A stretch of 52,389 nt of DNA from a virus. The position numbers were made by a program, and so were the translations under genes. Positions 40,842 to 52,100 of this stretch are shown here, in pieces. Position 1 is the stretch's first letter. Every line of letters starts with the position of its first letter. The stretch spans positions 1-52,389 of IMG/VR virus record IMGVR_UViG_3300023178_001875; one strand, given 5' to 3'. A model generated the notes under the pieces. That model made no database searches, was not told where the DNA came from, and saw only the letters and a list, made by a program, of their open reading frames with translations.

Positions 40842-43800
40842 TTATTGTTCCTCCCATGTCAAGCTGGCACTTAATGAAACCTGTGGACTAGTAGAATTAG
40901 TGTTGTTACTGAATGTTGCTAAGAACAATGTTTCTAACTGGTCAGTCAATGGATAACTTATGTATTCCTTGTTGTAGTCAAAATATGTTGCTAGGTCAAA
41001 TTCTTCAGCACCTGGTGCAATGTAATAACTTGCTAATTCAGTACCTGATCCAGGTATTGGAGTCTGCGCTCTTAGAGCAACTTCTACTGAGCTTAAACGT
41101 TCCTTTTCAAAAGTAGTTTCGCTTGAAGTCAAACTATTACCTTGTGGATCAAATACTCCTTCTTTCAAGAATGTTGCACCTGATGCAACTTCTAATGTTC
41201 CATTATATATCTCTGTTGGATAGAAGTAGTAGTTGTCATTGCTTTTTTCTAATCTTCCTAATACACTAATCAAAGTTTCACTACCATTTAAACTTGCACG
41301 GAAGTAACCATATAAGAAGTCTCCATTTTGTGATAGATAGTCTGTATCAGTAGTTGATAGTAAGTACGAGCTGTTTAAGTCTACAGATGCATTTAACGCA
41401 AAACTTCCAGTGGTTCCTATTGCTGTTTGGAACTTAGGTGTTTTGAGCAATGTCATTTTAGCATTTACAGTTCCGTCTGCTCCTGCACTTAATCTTGTTG
41501 GATATACCTGTACTCTGTTTCTAACAGCGTCACCGTTACCTGATGTAATGTCGTCTTTGGTTTTTAAACCATATAGTAATGCTGGTCTATCAACGATTAC
41601 ATTTAATGTCGAAACAGCACTTACTGGTTTATTCAAATATAAGTCATTACCATCAACCCAAATTACTTTTACGTTTTGGTCTTGTGAGTTACCTGTTATT
41701 ACTCTTGCATTCATATAGAATGTATTAATTGCGGGTGCAGAGTTTCCTGTAGCATCAGGATCAAGATTTGTTACAGTCATTATAGGTGTAACAGGATCTG
41801 TAGCATTTGTACTATCAACTCCTAGTTTGTATCTTGAACCATATACATCAGTTGGTGTTTCCGAACTGTGGTTAAACAATCTTACAGTACCGCGGTCACC
41901 ACCATCAATGTAGTAAGAAGCACCATACTTGACGAGGCTTTCTGCGTAACTACCATATGGGTTTTGCAATCTATTAGCATTTGGAACACCAAATCTGTTT
42001 TCACTTCCTCCGCCGTAAACAAGATATGTAATTGGAAGTGTAGCATTACCTAGTGAAGATATCTTCAACTGGTTTGAACAACGTAAATGATGTACTCTTA
42101 CCCAACGTGCTTCGCCGTTGTCTACTGGAACATATGCTAAGAACAATGCACCAACAGCACCATACCAACTAAATTCAACTTTAAGCATGGTCACCTTACT
42201 AAAGTCCATGTCCCAAACTGATGTTTGTTCTTGTGCTGATACGCCTGTGCCTAAGAATAGCTCACCGGCTTTTTTATCTAGTACGTTATCACTGTATACA
42301 CTGTTACGTGTTGTACCGTCTAAACTGTCTCCGGAGAATCTTGTTCTACCTACTCTATATTCATAAACACTGTAATATCTAGGATCGACATGATCACGCA
42401 CCCAAGTCTTATACTTGAAGTTTAGGTCATCAATTTGTGTTCTTAAAGATGCAGCATCAACACTAGTGTCAATTGCTGTATCTATGTAACCTATTGTAAC
42501 ATCTGCTTGTTCTGCTGGTAATACACCAGATGATGTATACAAGTATGGGAACATGCCATCATATCTTTCTTCAACACCTGCTAAACCAAATGATTGATTA
42601 TATGCATCTGGGAATATAAATGGAACTGGAGTTTCGATATAGTGTTCAGTTCCTGCTCCTGTTAGTGTAATTGGAGTGTTGTTACTAGGTGTTACGTCAA
42701 ATTGATCAAAGTCTGCAACCGCAGGATCCATTAATGTAATTACATTACCTTTAGGTCCTTTTACTTCACTTACCCAATATGTTTTACCATCAACTAGTTC
42801 TGGGCAATCACCATAATAGTTTACATACTGTCCTATTATAACACTTCCTTCTGCAAGTGTAAAGGTATTATTTGTTGTATCAATTTGTGCTGGTGTTTTT
42901 AGTCTTGGCTTTAATAGTGTAGGATCGTAAGCTGCAGCATGCACCATAATTAATCCATCCCTTAAAATAACAAGATCGCCAAACTGTCCTGCTGTACCAT
43001 AATCTACTGAACCGGCGTATTGTGTAGTAAAGTTGTTTATAATAATGTTAGCGAGTGTATTCAGCTTGTCTGTTTGCTCTGTTGTTAAAGCAAAACGTGT
43101 TGCTAAACTTGGTATAGCAACATTTTGAGAATCACTACGTGTTACATCTACTGTGCCTGTTGCTGTTAATAGATCTTTCAAAAATGTATGTCTATTAATT
43201 TCAGCAACTACACCACCATTTGTTTGTGAATAAACTTTTAATGCGCCGTCACTGTAATATTTAAATGCATTGTATGCTGTAGCTGCGTTGCCACCGAACT
43301 GTAAGTCGCTTGCATATCCGTTAACAACATACTTAACATCTCTAATACACTTAAACTTCAATACATTTAAGAAATCATTAGGATCTGCTCCGTCAGGCAA
43401 ATGTGTTGCTGTATCATATGTTAAACTCTCACTTACAAGATAACCATAGTAAAGTGCATATACACTGAATATAGTTTCTATTTTACTACGCTGGCCATAT
43501 GTAGCACTAGCAATTTGTGCATTTGTAATAAATCCTGTTGTTCCATCTGGTCCTTGTTGTGCAGGGTATGCACCTGAACCATTTGCTGTCACAGCCTGTA
43601 TTTGGAATTTAGCAAGATTACCAATTTTAGTTCTTGCATCTAGTTCGCCAATTTCTGCTAATTTTTCTCTTAGCTTATTTCTGAAATAATAGTGAGTTTC
43701 TCCCTCACGCTCTGCGTCTGTAAGTAATGCTGTATTATAGGTTGCCGCGTTTGCAATTATATGTCCATCACCGCCCCATCTTAAATCGTTAATGTAAGCA

Positions 43801-45581
43801 TCTAGCGCAAATTCTAAATCTCTCTTACATTTTAAATCATCTCCTGTAAATGTTACTGGAGCCACAGTTTCTACTATTGTTTGTGTAGCAGCTGTAATAG
43901 CCGCTTGTGCCGCTGTCATTGAAGCTGCACCCCAAGAAGTATCTGGAACTGTTCTTGTAACAGGAAGACTTAACAGTATGTCGCCTTCGCTAATTACATC
44001 TTTAATTACGTTTGTATATGTAACAGCTAGATCTGCTTCTGTTTGGTTTGCAACACCATTGCCTGTAACTTGTGTTTCACTGTTACCTGTTGTTTTAACA
44101 ATAGTAACGTCTTTAACTATGTCGTCTATAATATCTGCAAGTCTACCATATGCTGCAACAGTTTGTGTAATATAGTTTGCTGTTTGGTCGCTCTTACTAA
44201 ACCCATCGTAAAAGAAGAACCTGCCAGCATCGTATGTAGCACTGTTTCCGCCATATAATATATCATAACTAACAGCGTTTAGAACAAACAATACATCTCG
44301 TGTACATTTGTTTACATTGTGACTAGCACTTGGATATTGATCTGCTACCCAAGCATTTATTTCTGCCGCTATAAAGTCTCTGTTTGCAACTAGTTGATCT
44401 TTTACAGCTTCTCTACTTGCTGATCCGCCGCTAGTTGGATTAGTAAATGTAACAGCCTTTAGGAAAGCAATTTGCTCTGCCTGTGTTGCACTAGCATAGT
44501 CTACTCGTGTAGCAGGATCAACAGCAATAGCACGTAAATTGTTATACCATGTGTCTACAGCCGCGTCTGCTGTGTTATCAACACCTGCTAATGATTTAAC
44601 TTCAGTTTGTGAACTGTTAATTGCATCAGTAACACTTGTTGGTAAAGGATACTCGTTGGAGTTTGACTCTGCAAGTCCTTGGAATGTACTACCGTAGTTA
44701 GTGCCAAGTGTAATGTCTGTTCCTATTGCTTCAAGGAAGTAACCTAAATCTCTTTGACATTTAACAGCACTATTGCTTAGTACACTTCCGTCAATTAGAT
44801 CAAATTTGTTTGCTGTCAAGTATTTGGTTGCTGTAGGATATTGGTTATATGTGCTTGCTGGTTGTCCGGGAGCCTTACCACCTAGTGCATGATCTTCTAA
44901 TTGCTGTCCTGCACTGTTACCAAATTCTAATGGATTTTTTCTAATAATAGACTGTGTACGTCTTACTACAGCAAATTGGTCGCCTTGACCAGTATCTCTT
45001 GTTTCCCAATAGTAGCCATCAAACTTATCAAAGATACCATATTTTTTAACGTCAGGGTTACGTGTTGGTGGTCTTTGTCCTGCACCTACAACATTGCCTG
45101 ATGCAAATGAACTCTTAATACCAAATGTAGCTGCAGAAACACGTCCTGGTTGATATCTAAAAAATCTTTTACTTGTTAGTACTGATGTCTCGTCTGCCGG
45201 TGCTGTAACCATTGCACCTGATTCTTCTGGTAAGTGCAAAATACCCCAGTCTTGTACTCCGCCAATTCCACTATATTGAGATGCTGTATTTGGAACTTGT
45301 GAATATTCTGCTGGTTCACTTGACCATTCGCTTGGGTTAACATCGTAAGTGTTAACGTCTGCAAATATACCTAGTGCAACTTCTGATCTTGGAATACCAA
45401 GTAGAGAAAGTGCAACCTCTGATTGTATTTTGTTCTGTTCAACGACTGGAATTGCTGTTTGATCTGTAGCAACCACAACCGGAATACTGTTTGCTGCTGG
45501 TTGTGCGCCGGGTGTTACTGGAGTAGTTCTACCTACGTTTACGACCGAAGCATTATTGTTTATGTTATTTAGACTTGACAT
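40842..45581 (-). CDS. Giant virion protein with four internal CRD repeats, 1579 aa
   Basis: The largest gene in the window. N-terminal LLGIPRSEVALGIFADVNTY (60-79) starts the block shared with the 1147-residue protein; KVTMLKVEFSWYGAVGALFL (about 1130) and KYGASYYIDGGD (about 1215) are the other shared blocks. Between them are four repeats of about 150-160 residues, each beginning with CxRD: CQRDLGYFLEAI (about 273), CTRDVLFVLNAV (about 424), CKRDLEFALDAY (about 582) and CIRDVKYVVNGY (about 744), each followed by D-L/I-x-x-GGN or GGD. The repeats appear inserted into the paralogous frame. No enzyme motif is seen. Confidence 0.78.
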   Translation of the reverse strand: MSSLNNINNNASVVNVGRTTPVTPGAQPAANSIPVVVATDQTAIPVVEQNKIQSEVALSLLGIPRSEVALGIFADVNTYDVNPSEWSSEPAEYSQVPNTASQYSGIGGVQDWGILHLPEESGAMVTAPADETSVLTSKRFFRYQPGRVSAATFGIKSSFASGNVVGAGQRPPTRNPDVKKYGIFDKFDGYYWETRDTGQGDQFAVVRRTQSIIRKNPLEFGNSAGQQLEDHALGGKAPGQPASTYNQYPTATKYLTANKFDLIDGSVLSNSAVKCQRDLGYFLEAIGTDITLGTNYGSTFQGLAESNSNEYPLPTSVTDAINSSQTEVKSLAGVDNTADAAVDTWYNNLRAIAVDPATRVDYASATQAEQIAFLKAVTFTNPTSGGSASREAVKDQLVANRDFIAAEINAWVADQYPSASHNVNKCTRDVLFVLNAVSYDILYGGNSATYDAGRFFFYDGFSKSDQTANYITQTVAAYGRLADIIDDIVKDVTIVKTTGNSETQVTGNGVANQTEADLAVTYTNVIKDVISEGDILLSLPVTRTVPDTSWGAASMTAAQAAITAATQTIVETVAPVTFTGDDLKCKRDLEFALDAYINDLRWGGDGHIIANAATYNTALLTDAEREGETHYYFRNKLREKLAEIGELDARTKIGNLAKFQIQAVTANGSGAYPAQQGPDGTTGFITNAQIASATYGQRSKIETIFSVYALYYGYLVSESLTYDTATHLPDGADPNDFLNVLKFKCIRDVKYVVNGYASDLQFGGNAATAYNAFKYYSDGALKVYSQTNGGVVAEINRHTFLKDLLTATGTVDVTRSDSQNVAIPSLATRFALTTEQTDKLNTLANIIINNFTTQYAGSVDYGTAGQFGDLVILRDGLIMVHAAAYDPTLLKPRLKTPAQIDTTNNTFTLAEGSVIIGQYVNYYGDCPELVDGKTYWVSEVKGPKGNVITLMDPAVADFDQFDVTPSNNTPITLTGAGTEHYIETPVPFIFPDAYNQSFGLAGVEERYDGMFPYLYTSSGVLPAEQADVTIGYIDTAIDTSVDAASLRTQIDDLNFKYKTWVRDHVDPRYYSVYEYRVGRTRFSGDSLDGTTRNSVYSDNVLDKKAGELFLGTGVSAQEQTSVWDMDFSKVTMLKVEFSWYGAVGALFLAYVPVDNGEARWVRVHHLRCSNQLKISSLGNATLPITYLVYGGGSENRFGVPNANRLQNPYGSYAESLVKYGASYYIDGGDRGTVRLFNHSSETPTDVYGSRYKLGVDSTNATDPVTPIMTVTNLDPDATGNSAPAINTFYMNARVITGNSQDQNVKVIWVDGNDLYLNKPVSAVSTLNVIVDRPALLYGLKTKDDITSGNGDAVRNRVQVYPTRLSAGADGTVNAKMTLLKTPKFQTAIGTTGSFALNASVDLNSSYLLSTTDTDYLSQNGDFLYGYFRASLNGSETLISVLGRLEKSNDNYYFYPTEIYNGTLEVASGATFLKEGVFDPQGNSLTSSETTFEKERLSSVEVALRAQTPIPGSGTELASYYIAPGAEEFDLATYFDYNKEYISYPLTDQLETLFLATFSNNTNSTSPQVSLSASLTWEEQ

Positions 45582-48500
45582 TAGTTAATTTTCCCTTTGG
45601 CTACTACGAAATTATTTTGTAGTGCAACTTGTCCGGAACTCGCCGGCGTTTGAATTGTGGTTACACCAAAATCAATTGTTATAGTATTGCTTATCGTATT
45701 TATTGAATTTATGGTTCCGTTCAATCCTCCTGATGCAGGAGTTGTACTGTGGTTCACTAAGCGGACCACATCGCTTACATTTAGACCGTCTACACTATCT
45801 AGTGGAAGAACATAGTCGTTATTACCATCTGTGCTACCCAACCCTACAATAGTTTTAGTTGGTACATATTCTGTTGCAACTATTCTATATACTAGTCCCT
45901 GTGAGTTAGGATTACTTGCAAGTAAAGTTGAATAACCTGCTCTACTTAGTAAGTCATTTACCTTTCCTGTTACTATTCTAAATTGGAAATTGCCGTTAGC
46001 ATCGCCTGGGGTAGTGAATGATATGTAATCTTCTCCTCCTAGTGTTTGGCTGTAATCCGGATTAGATCCACCTGGAATAACAAGCTCTTCTACGTTATTC
46101 ACTTTGGTTAGTTCATTTATAAGTCCTGTAAGGCTACCTTGATTTGCTGTAAAGTCAAAAAATGCGCCGTTTTCTTGATAGACGTATGCAGGACTGTTAA
46201 AGTCTATATTTGGTTCTAAAGTTATGTTGACACTATCATACTCTGAATTAAGTACATCTGGATTAGCAATAAATTCGCCTGCTGGACCTAATAATACGTT
46301 TGGTGAAAGTACTATCTTGGTTGCACCATATGCAAATATTCCTTCTCCGCAATTATCAACAATGTTCGGAGAAACTATACCTTTTTGTACAGCACTTACA
46401 CTTATTGGTCCTGGGAAATCTCTAAATGTGTTATGAGCTATTTTAATAGTTCTACATTCATCTGCATATAAAGGTTGATAATCATAACTATATGTCAGTC
46501 CACCGCTTGTAATTTCACTGTTAAGTATTGTTAAGTTATTTGTAATTGTTGGATGGTAAGCATATATGCCGCCACCTATTACGTTATCTAACTCAATGTT
46601 TTCGTAAAGTAAGTCATTACCATATAGATAAAACGCAAAGTTTAAAAACTCTGAAGTTGTGTCAGTTGACAAATATTGGTTTTGTGCATTACCATCTATT
46701 CTTAAATCTCTTATTGTTATATTACTATAACTTGTATACCCTGACTTAGGTCTTATTATTGTATTGTCACCTGTTGATGTTTCAGTTGACCAATATTGCT
46801 TGATAATTCTAGTTTGGTCGCCACTTCCTTTTAGTGTAAATCCATCTGGAATTTCTAAACGCTTTATAAAGTATGTTCTATTTTCAAGCTCATAACTATT
46901 TCTATTTTGAGCTTTAGCAGAGTCTATTGCAAGTTGTACAGCTTCTGTATCGTCAACAACTACTTCTATACTAGTTTGGCTTGCATAAAAACTATTTGCT
47001 ACTGTTAAGTTATTTGTATTAGGATCAATTTGTGTAATTTCTGTATCAATCCAACCAAGTTTTGGTGTTGCTGATGCTACAAGTGGAACATGCACAAGTC
47101 CACTATCAGTTGTAAACAATCCTTGTGTAGTTCTTTTACTCCAGGGTGCAACATCAAAGTCATAATAATCTGTCCATACTACATTGCTAAGAGCAACTCC
47201 TAGTTCTTTTGGACCTAATACTTTTAGAAGTGTATAGTTAACTTCGGAACCAATTTTTCTATAAATTAAAATATTGTGTGCCGAACTTACACGACTTACT
47301 ACTAGTTGTAAGTTTTTGTTGTTGTTAAAATCGTTTATTTCGTCCGGTTCAATAGTAATATCTACAGCACTAGATACAGCACTTATCTTACCTGATTGTG
47401 TATCCATTTGTGCAACTCTATAACTAAATGTAACTTCGTTACCACTACCATCTGGAGTAGCAAAGCCTACTCTATTAACCTGTATTCCAAGATTAGAAGT
47501 ATCTTGATCTATGTTATCCGCACTTGCACCAAAAATTCTTATTTTTTGACCTGTATTAAAGTAATCTATATCTGCTGGATTTACAGTTACAATTGAAGTT
47601 TGTGTTCCGCCTGACAATGCTGTAGCATTTACTTTTACACTTGTATTGAATTCTTCGTTTACAGTAATAGCACCACTAACAATAAGGTTACCTTTAATAC
47701 TAACACCGCCGTCAACACTAAGAGCACCACTATCAAAATCTAATGCGGACTGTGTGCTTCTAATCTTTACACTAACAGCTGAATTTAAATCTAGTAAACT
47801 TTCTGTTAATGTTGCACTAGTTTGACTATTAGTAATAAATCTTAAAGTATCATCGCTTGCATTTGGAGTTAGTTCAGCACTAACATATGTTAGTCCATCT
47901 ACTGATCTTACGCCGCCTAAACCATTCCAATTACTACCATCATACCCTTCAAATATTCCTAGTTCTGTATTCAAACGCATAGCACCTGCAACATCAGGCG
48001 CCCTTTGTGCAGAAGTACCCTTAGGAATTACAACACCGTTTGTACCAATAATATTTACATACCCGTTGCCTTTTGGATCTATAGCAATGTTGCTGTTATC
48101 TGGAACAGTTCTTATTGTTGTTCCACTAAACTCTATATTTTCAATAGAATTAAATGCTGTAAATGTATAAGTTCCAGCGCCGTCTGTTTTTAAAACATCG
48201 CCATCGTTACCTTCTGAAATACCTAAATCAGTAAGTGTAGCAGGAATAGTAGGTTTATTTTGTACATCGTCCCATTGTGGATTAGTTGTAGGAATATCTA
48301 AGTATTCAAAGTCACCACCAGCTGCTACTGTTAAGTATTGTCCTGGTGTAGGTGTTTGGCCGTTATCTTTTAATTTTTCAGGAGTAATAAAATCATCATC
48401 AATTTGCGATAATCCAATTTGTCCTGATAGCCCTAAAAAGCTAGTAGCGCCACCGCCGCCACCGCCGCCGGACATGTCAATAAATTGTAAATTGCCTGAA

Positions 48501-48937
48501 CCGTCTGTAGCAAGAACTTGGCCAATAGTTCCGTCATCAACATCTAATTCGTCTATGCCAATTGTATTTGCTTTAATTTGTGCATTACTTGCAGAGCCTT
48601 GTAAATCCCCACCCATGGTAGGATCTTGTGTAGGAATGTTTTGGAAACTAATAGTTCCTGTGCCATTTGTAGTTAAAAACTGTCCTGATGTTCCGTCCCC
48701 AATTCCTAGTTGTAGTATACTAGTTGGTATTGTTGGAAGATTCTGCAGGTCGTTATAGTCGTTTCTAAATACTGTACCATCAACAACTAATTGGCTTGCT
48801 GTAACTGTTCCTAATGCTGTAATATCTAAAGCATTTACAATGCTACTATTTGTAAGTAATAGATTATCTCCGTCTGGTAATTCTCTAAACTGGTTACCTG
48901 ATGTTGTGTCTATTACTAGTGGAAATCTATTGGCCAT
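45581..48937 (-). CDS. Tail fibre or spike with predicted beta-helix domain, 1118 aa
   Basis: The N-terminal half has fibre-type repeats (TVTASQLVVDGTVFRNDYN, NDLQNLPTIPTSILQLGIGD, GQFLTTNGTGTISFQNIP) and a seven-glycine run (about 156-162). A right-handed beta-helix of the pectate-lyase type is likely at about 685-890, with YFIKRLEIPDGFTLKGSG, NITIRDLRIDGN and LTILNSEITSGG. Beta-helix spikes often bind or cut surface polysaccharide, but no catalytic residues can be assigned by eye. The late-type promoter lies 20 bases before the ATG. Its TAA overlaps the next ATG. Confidence 0.78.
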   Translation of the reverse strand: MANRFPLVIDTTSGNQFRELPDGDNLLLTNSSIVNALDITALGTVTASQLVVDGTVFRNDYNDLQNLPTIPTSILQLGIGDGTSGQFLTTNGTGTISFQNIPTQDPTMGGDLQGSASNAQIKANTIGIDELDVDDGTIGQVLATDGSGNLQFIDMSGGGGGGGATSFLGLSGQIGLSQIDDDFITPEKLKDNGQTPTPGQYLTVAAGGDFEYLDIPTTNPQWDDVQNKPTIPATLTDLGISEGNDGDVLKTDGAGTYTFTAFNSIENIEFSGTTIRTVPDNSNIAIDPKGNGYVNIIGTNGVVIPKGTSAQRAPDVAGAMRLNTELGIFEGYDGSNWNGLGGVRSVDGLTYVSAELTPNASDDTLRFITNSQTSATLTESLLDLNSAVSVKIRSTQSALDFDSGALSVDGGVSIKGNLIVSGAITVNEEFNTSVKVNATALSGGTQTSIVTVNPADIDYFNTGQKIRIFGASADNIDQDTSNLGIQVNRVGFATPDGSGNEVTFSYRVAQMDTQSGKISAVSSAVDITIEPDEINDFNNNKNLQLVVSRVSSAHNILIYRKIGSEVNYTLLKVLGPKELGVALSNVVWTDYYDFDVAPWSKRTTQGLFTTDSGLVHVPLVASATPKLGWIDTEITQIDPNTNNLTVANSFYASQTSIEVVVDDTEAVQLAIDSAKAQNRNSYELENRTYFIKRLEIPDGFTLKGSGDQTRIIKQYWSTETSTGDNTIIRPKSGYTSYSNITIRDLRIDGNAQNQYLSTDTTSEFLNFAFYLYGNDLLYENIELDNVIGGGIYAYHPTITNNLTILNSEITSGGLTYSYDYQPLYADECRTIKIAHNTFRDFPGPISVSAVQKGIVSPNIVDNCGEGIFAYGATKIVLSPNVLLGPAGEFIANPDVLNSEYDSVNITLEPNIDFNSPAYVYQENGAFFDFTANQGSLTGLINELTKVNNVEELVIPGGSNPDYSQTLGGEDYISFTTPGDANGNFQFRIVTGKVNDLLSRAGYSTLLASNPNSQGLVYRIVATEYVPTKTIVGLGSTDGNNDYVLPLDSVDGLNVSDVVRLVNHSTTPASGGLNGTINSINTISNTITIDFGVTTIQTPASSGQVALQNNFVVAKGKIN

Positions 48938-48956
48938 TTGCTTATCCTATTTACTA

Positions 48957-48964
48957 TATTTATC
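48957..48964 (-). promoter_or_regulatory. Late-type promoter GATAAATA before the beta-helix fibre gene
   Basis: The motif includes the stop codon of the 50-residue gene and lies 20 bases before the ATG at 48937. Confidence 0.58.
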
Positions 48965-49112
48965 GCCTAATTTTTTTAAGTGCTTCATCGGCTTTTCCTT
49001 TAGGATCTCCAATGACCTTTACTTGTAATCTAGGACCACGATTGGCGATCACTGTTAATCGTCTTCCATTTTCATTAGTAAAACTTTTTCCTTGTGGGCG
49101 TTTCTTTTCCAT
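48960..49112 (-). CDS. Small basic protein, 50 aa, coupled to the upstream fibre gene
   Basis: The ATG at 49112 overlaps the TAA of the long upstream gene (TAATG). It is a basic protein: MEKKRPQGKSFTNENGRR, then LTVIANRGPRLQVKVIGD and KGKADEALKKIRR. Its middle is beta-like. Short basic proteins at fibre-gene ends occur in T4-like phages, sometimes as assembly factors. The role here is unknown. Confidence 0.6.
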   Translation of the reverse strand: MEKKRPQGKSFTNENGRRLTVIANRGPRLQVKVIGDPKGKADEALKKIRR

Positions 49113-52100
49113 TATACTCGTCCTACTACTACTTCAACAATACCTTTGTCATCAGTATCTTTAGTTGTTACAGCCTTACCAATTACACTACCAACTCCTG
49201 GTGTGTTATTAACAATAGCGTAACCAGGAATTGCACTAGTTACAAGCATGTCACCTTTTTTAACAGTGCCTATAACTTTACATGGTACTCTTCCTTGTAA
49301 TGCAATGCAGGTTGCAATGCCTGGACATTCTTGGTTCATTACGAACGCTGGATTTTCACTTACTACGCCAGCAACTCTTGTGTCGCCTTTAGTATTAGTA
49401 AGTGTAATTTCTGCTTCGCCACCAAACACAACCACAGTTCCTACTTCATACTCTGCATCTGCTGAATACATCTCAGCCAAGTCAGCATATGTTGACTGTA
49501 ATTTAGATCCTGAAGTCAGTGACCAGTCACCAGTTATAGTACCTGTTGTTGTATTTGCACCTGTGGTTAAACTTCTTGTAAACACATTTGCCCAATAATC
49601 TGTAGAATCTCCTAAGTTACGTGATGTACCGCTTGGTATAAAATTAGAGTCAACTTTTGCCGACACAGTCAACGTGTCACTGGCTATAGCATTGCCTATG
49701 TCTACATCACCTTTAAGAGTTGATGTACCTTCAACTGTAAGATTATCGTCAACTATAACTGTACCGCCAGTACTGTCTAGTGTAAGATCACCATCCGAAG
49801 TATCAATTTCACCATCAGCGGTTACACCTACTTGGATATTACCAAATGTACCACCACTAGAAGTAATATCTCCATCTACATTTACAGCTTTAACATAAAT
49901 TGTTTTGTAACGATAGTTAGCGTTACCGATATCAACAGTGTTGTCATCTTCAGGCCAAATAGCAAGAGTATCTACTGTTCCGTCACTGTCGCTATCTAGC
50001 ATACCAAACGAAGCAACAGTTTTCTGTACTGTTCCGTTAGTTGCAATAATACCAACATTACCTACATCAACTTTCCCGCTGTATGAACCTAGAGCAATAC
50101 CTGCTGATGTTGCGCCTTTTTCGTCTACTGATTCGATAAAGTTTGTGTACATCCATTTAGAAGCAACAAATCTTGATTCAGTACCTGTTATACTGTTCGC
50201 TGTATCAAATGCTGTATCAGCTGATACATGAAGTGCGCTTCTATCAAATACATCTGGATCTGAATCAGCATCAGCACCATCTGGATCTGTTAGGTTACCA
50301 ACATTCAAATCACCATATACAGTTGTGTATGCTGGGTCTGTTGCACTACCACCTGCTACAGTTATACCTACCCCTGTCTGTATTGATTTAACAGTAAGTA
50401 CGCCATCACTGCCTGAACCTGATTGTGTTATGATTGTGTAGTTGTTTAATTTATAACCTTGTGCATCTATATTACCGCCAGTATCTGTAGAAACAATTTT
50501 ACTTGCTTCACCTGTAGTAGTTGTTGTGGTTACAGCATATAGCTCAGCGTCTGCTGTGCTATCTGTTCTAAGCATAACTTCTTGACCAGCCTCAGCGTCT
50601 ATCGCTGTGGTTGAAAAGTCACCATGTTGTATACCTTTACCGTCATTAACTACTGTCTCAAATGTCACTTCTGCAACGTTAGCTGTGTTTGCTGTTGAGT
50701 TACCTAGCACAGTTTGTGTAGCAATTTGTTCTATCTTTGTCTTAGGTATCCCGTTATCTTTAAGTTGTACATGTCCTCTTGTAACTTTAAAATTTGCACC
50801 ATCAAAACTTGACAATCCTAGTGTTGCTTGGTTGTTTGCATCTGTATCGTCTGCTAGATCTTTAACAACAATATTGCTTTGTAATCTTTTAACAGTACCG
50901 CCACCTGTTATATTAGGATTACTTACGGTTGCTGTAAATGTAGTTCCTGCTGTGCTTGCACTAGCACCTAATGTTGTAAAGTCTGTAGTGCCTTGAAGAA
51001 TAATTTCGTAATTAAATCCAACCACAACTTCTGTTGCTGGAATTGTTATTTGATCGTCTGCTGTTGTTACAAAAGTATCTGATTCTTGCATATCCAGTTT
51101 AGATTGAACTATGCCTGCACTATCATTTACGTCAGCATTTAGAATCACACCTGGATTAATTTGCATATTATAGTATGCTGTAGGATTTGACGGTGTGCTA
51201 GGAACAGCATCGTCATTATCTAATCGACGTGTGCTTAAACTGATGTCACTTACTGGCGTAGCATTTACAAAAGGCTCTTCAGATATGTTAATTATATCTT
51301 GGAATGGGCCGTTTATATATTTTGCATTTCCGCCAACAACGCCGCCGTCTGGTTTAGAGTAAATTGCTGGTGCACCACTCTTTAAACCTGCTATTGTAGT
51401 ACCATTAAATCCTAAATTAAATTCTGATAGTGTAGCAATATCTGGTCCAGCATCAAAGTAAACAATATATACATCACCTAAACCGTTATCATAAACTTCG
51501 TCATCATAACCGCTTATTGTACCATAGTTTGTTGTACCGCCACTGTTTGTTAAAACTCTGCCTGCTACAAACTCTGATTTATTGTTAATGCTATTAGCAT
51601 CAAGCCAAATACTGTAGTGTCCAGTTAAACCTAAAATATCACCTGCTTGTCCGCCACCAATTGATGTGTCACGCAAGTCTTTAAACTTCTTAACACCTTC
51701 AGCTCTGCTATCTACATAGTCTTTGTTTACAGCGGTTGTGCCTGCTGTAAGTGTAAGATCAACAGGAGCAATACCTGTAATAGTATTTGAGTTTGCTTGT
51801 AAGTTACCTGTTAAAGGAACACTACCATTTTGCTGTAGAACACTTGGTCCTAATGGATTTGTTACAGCATTACCTTGTTGATCGTAACCTAAGCGTCTGT
51901 TTACATATCCTCTAACAGCACTTTCAACCGGAACAGTATCGTTAGCATTGTCACTCATTGCATTGTCTGTTGAGAATTCAGTAACAACAACACCACGTTT
52001 AAATCCAATACCGTCAACATCTGAAAGTGCAATACTTGCAGCAAATGTAACTGTACCAGTACCTTGGTCAACTGTAAAGAATCTACCAACACGGAAGAAA

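Noticed and set aside
50607-50996. Plus-strand frames antisense to the right-end fibre gene
   Set aside because: The fibre gene has continuous coding sequence on the minus strand; these frames lack start signals and have valine/serine/leucine-rich shadow composition.
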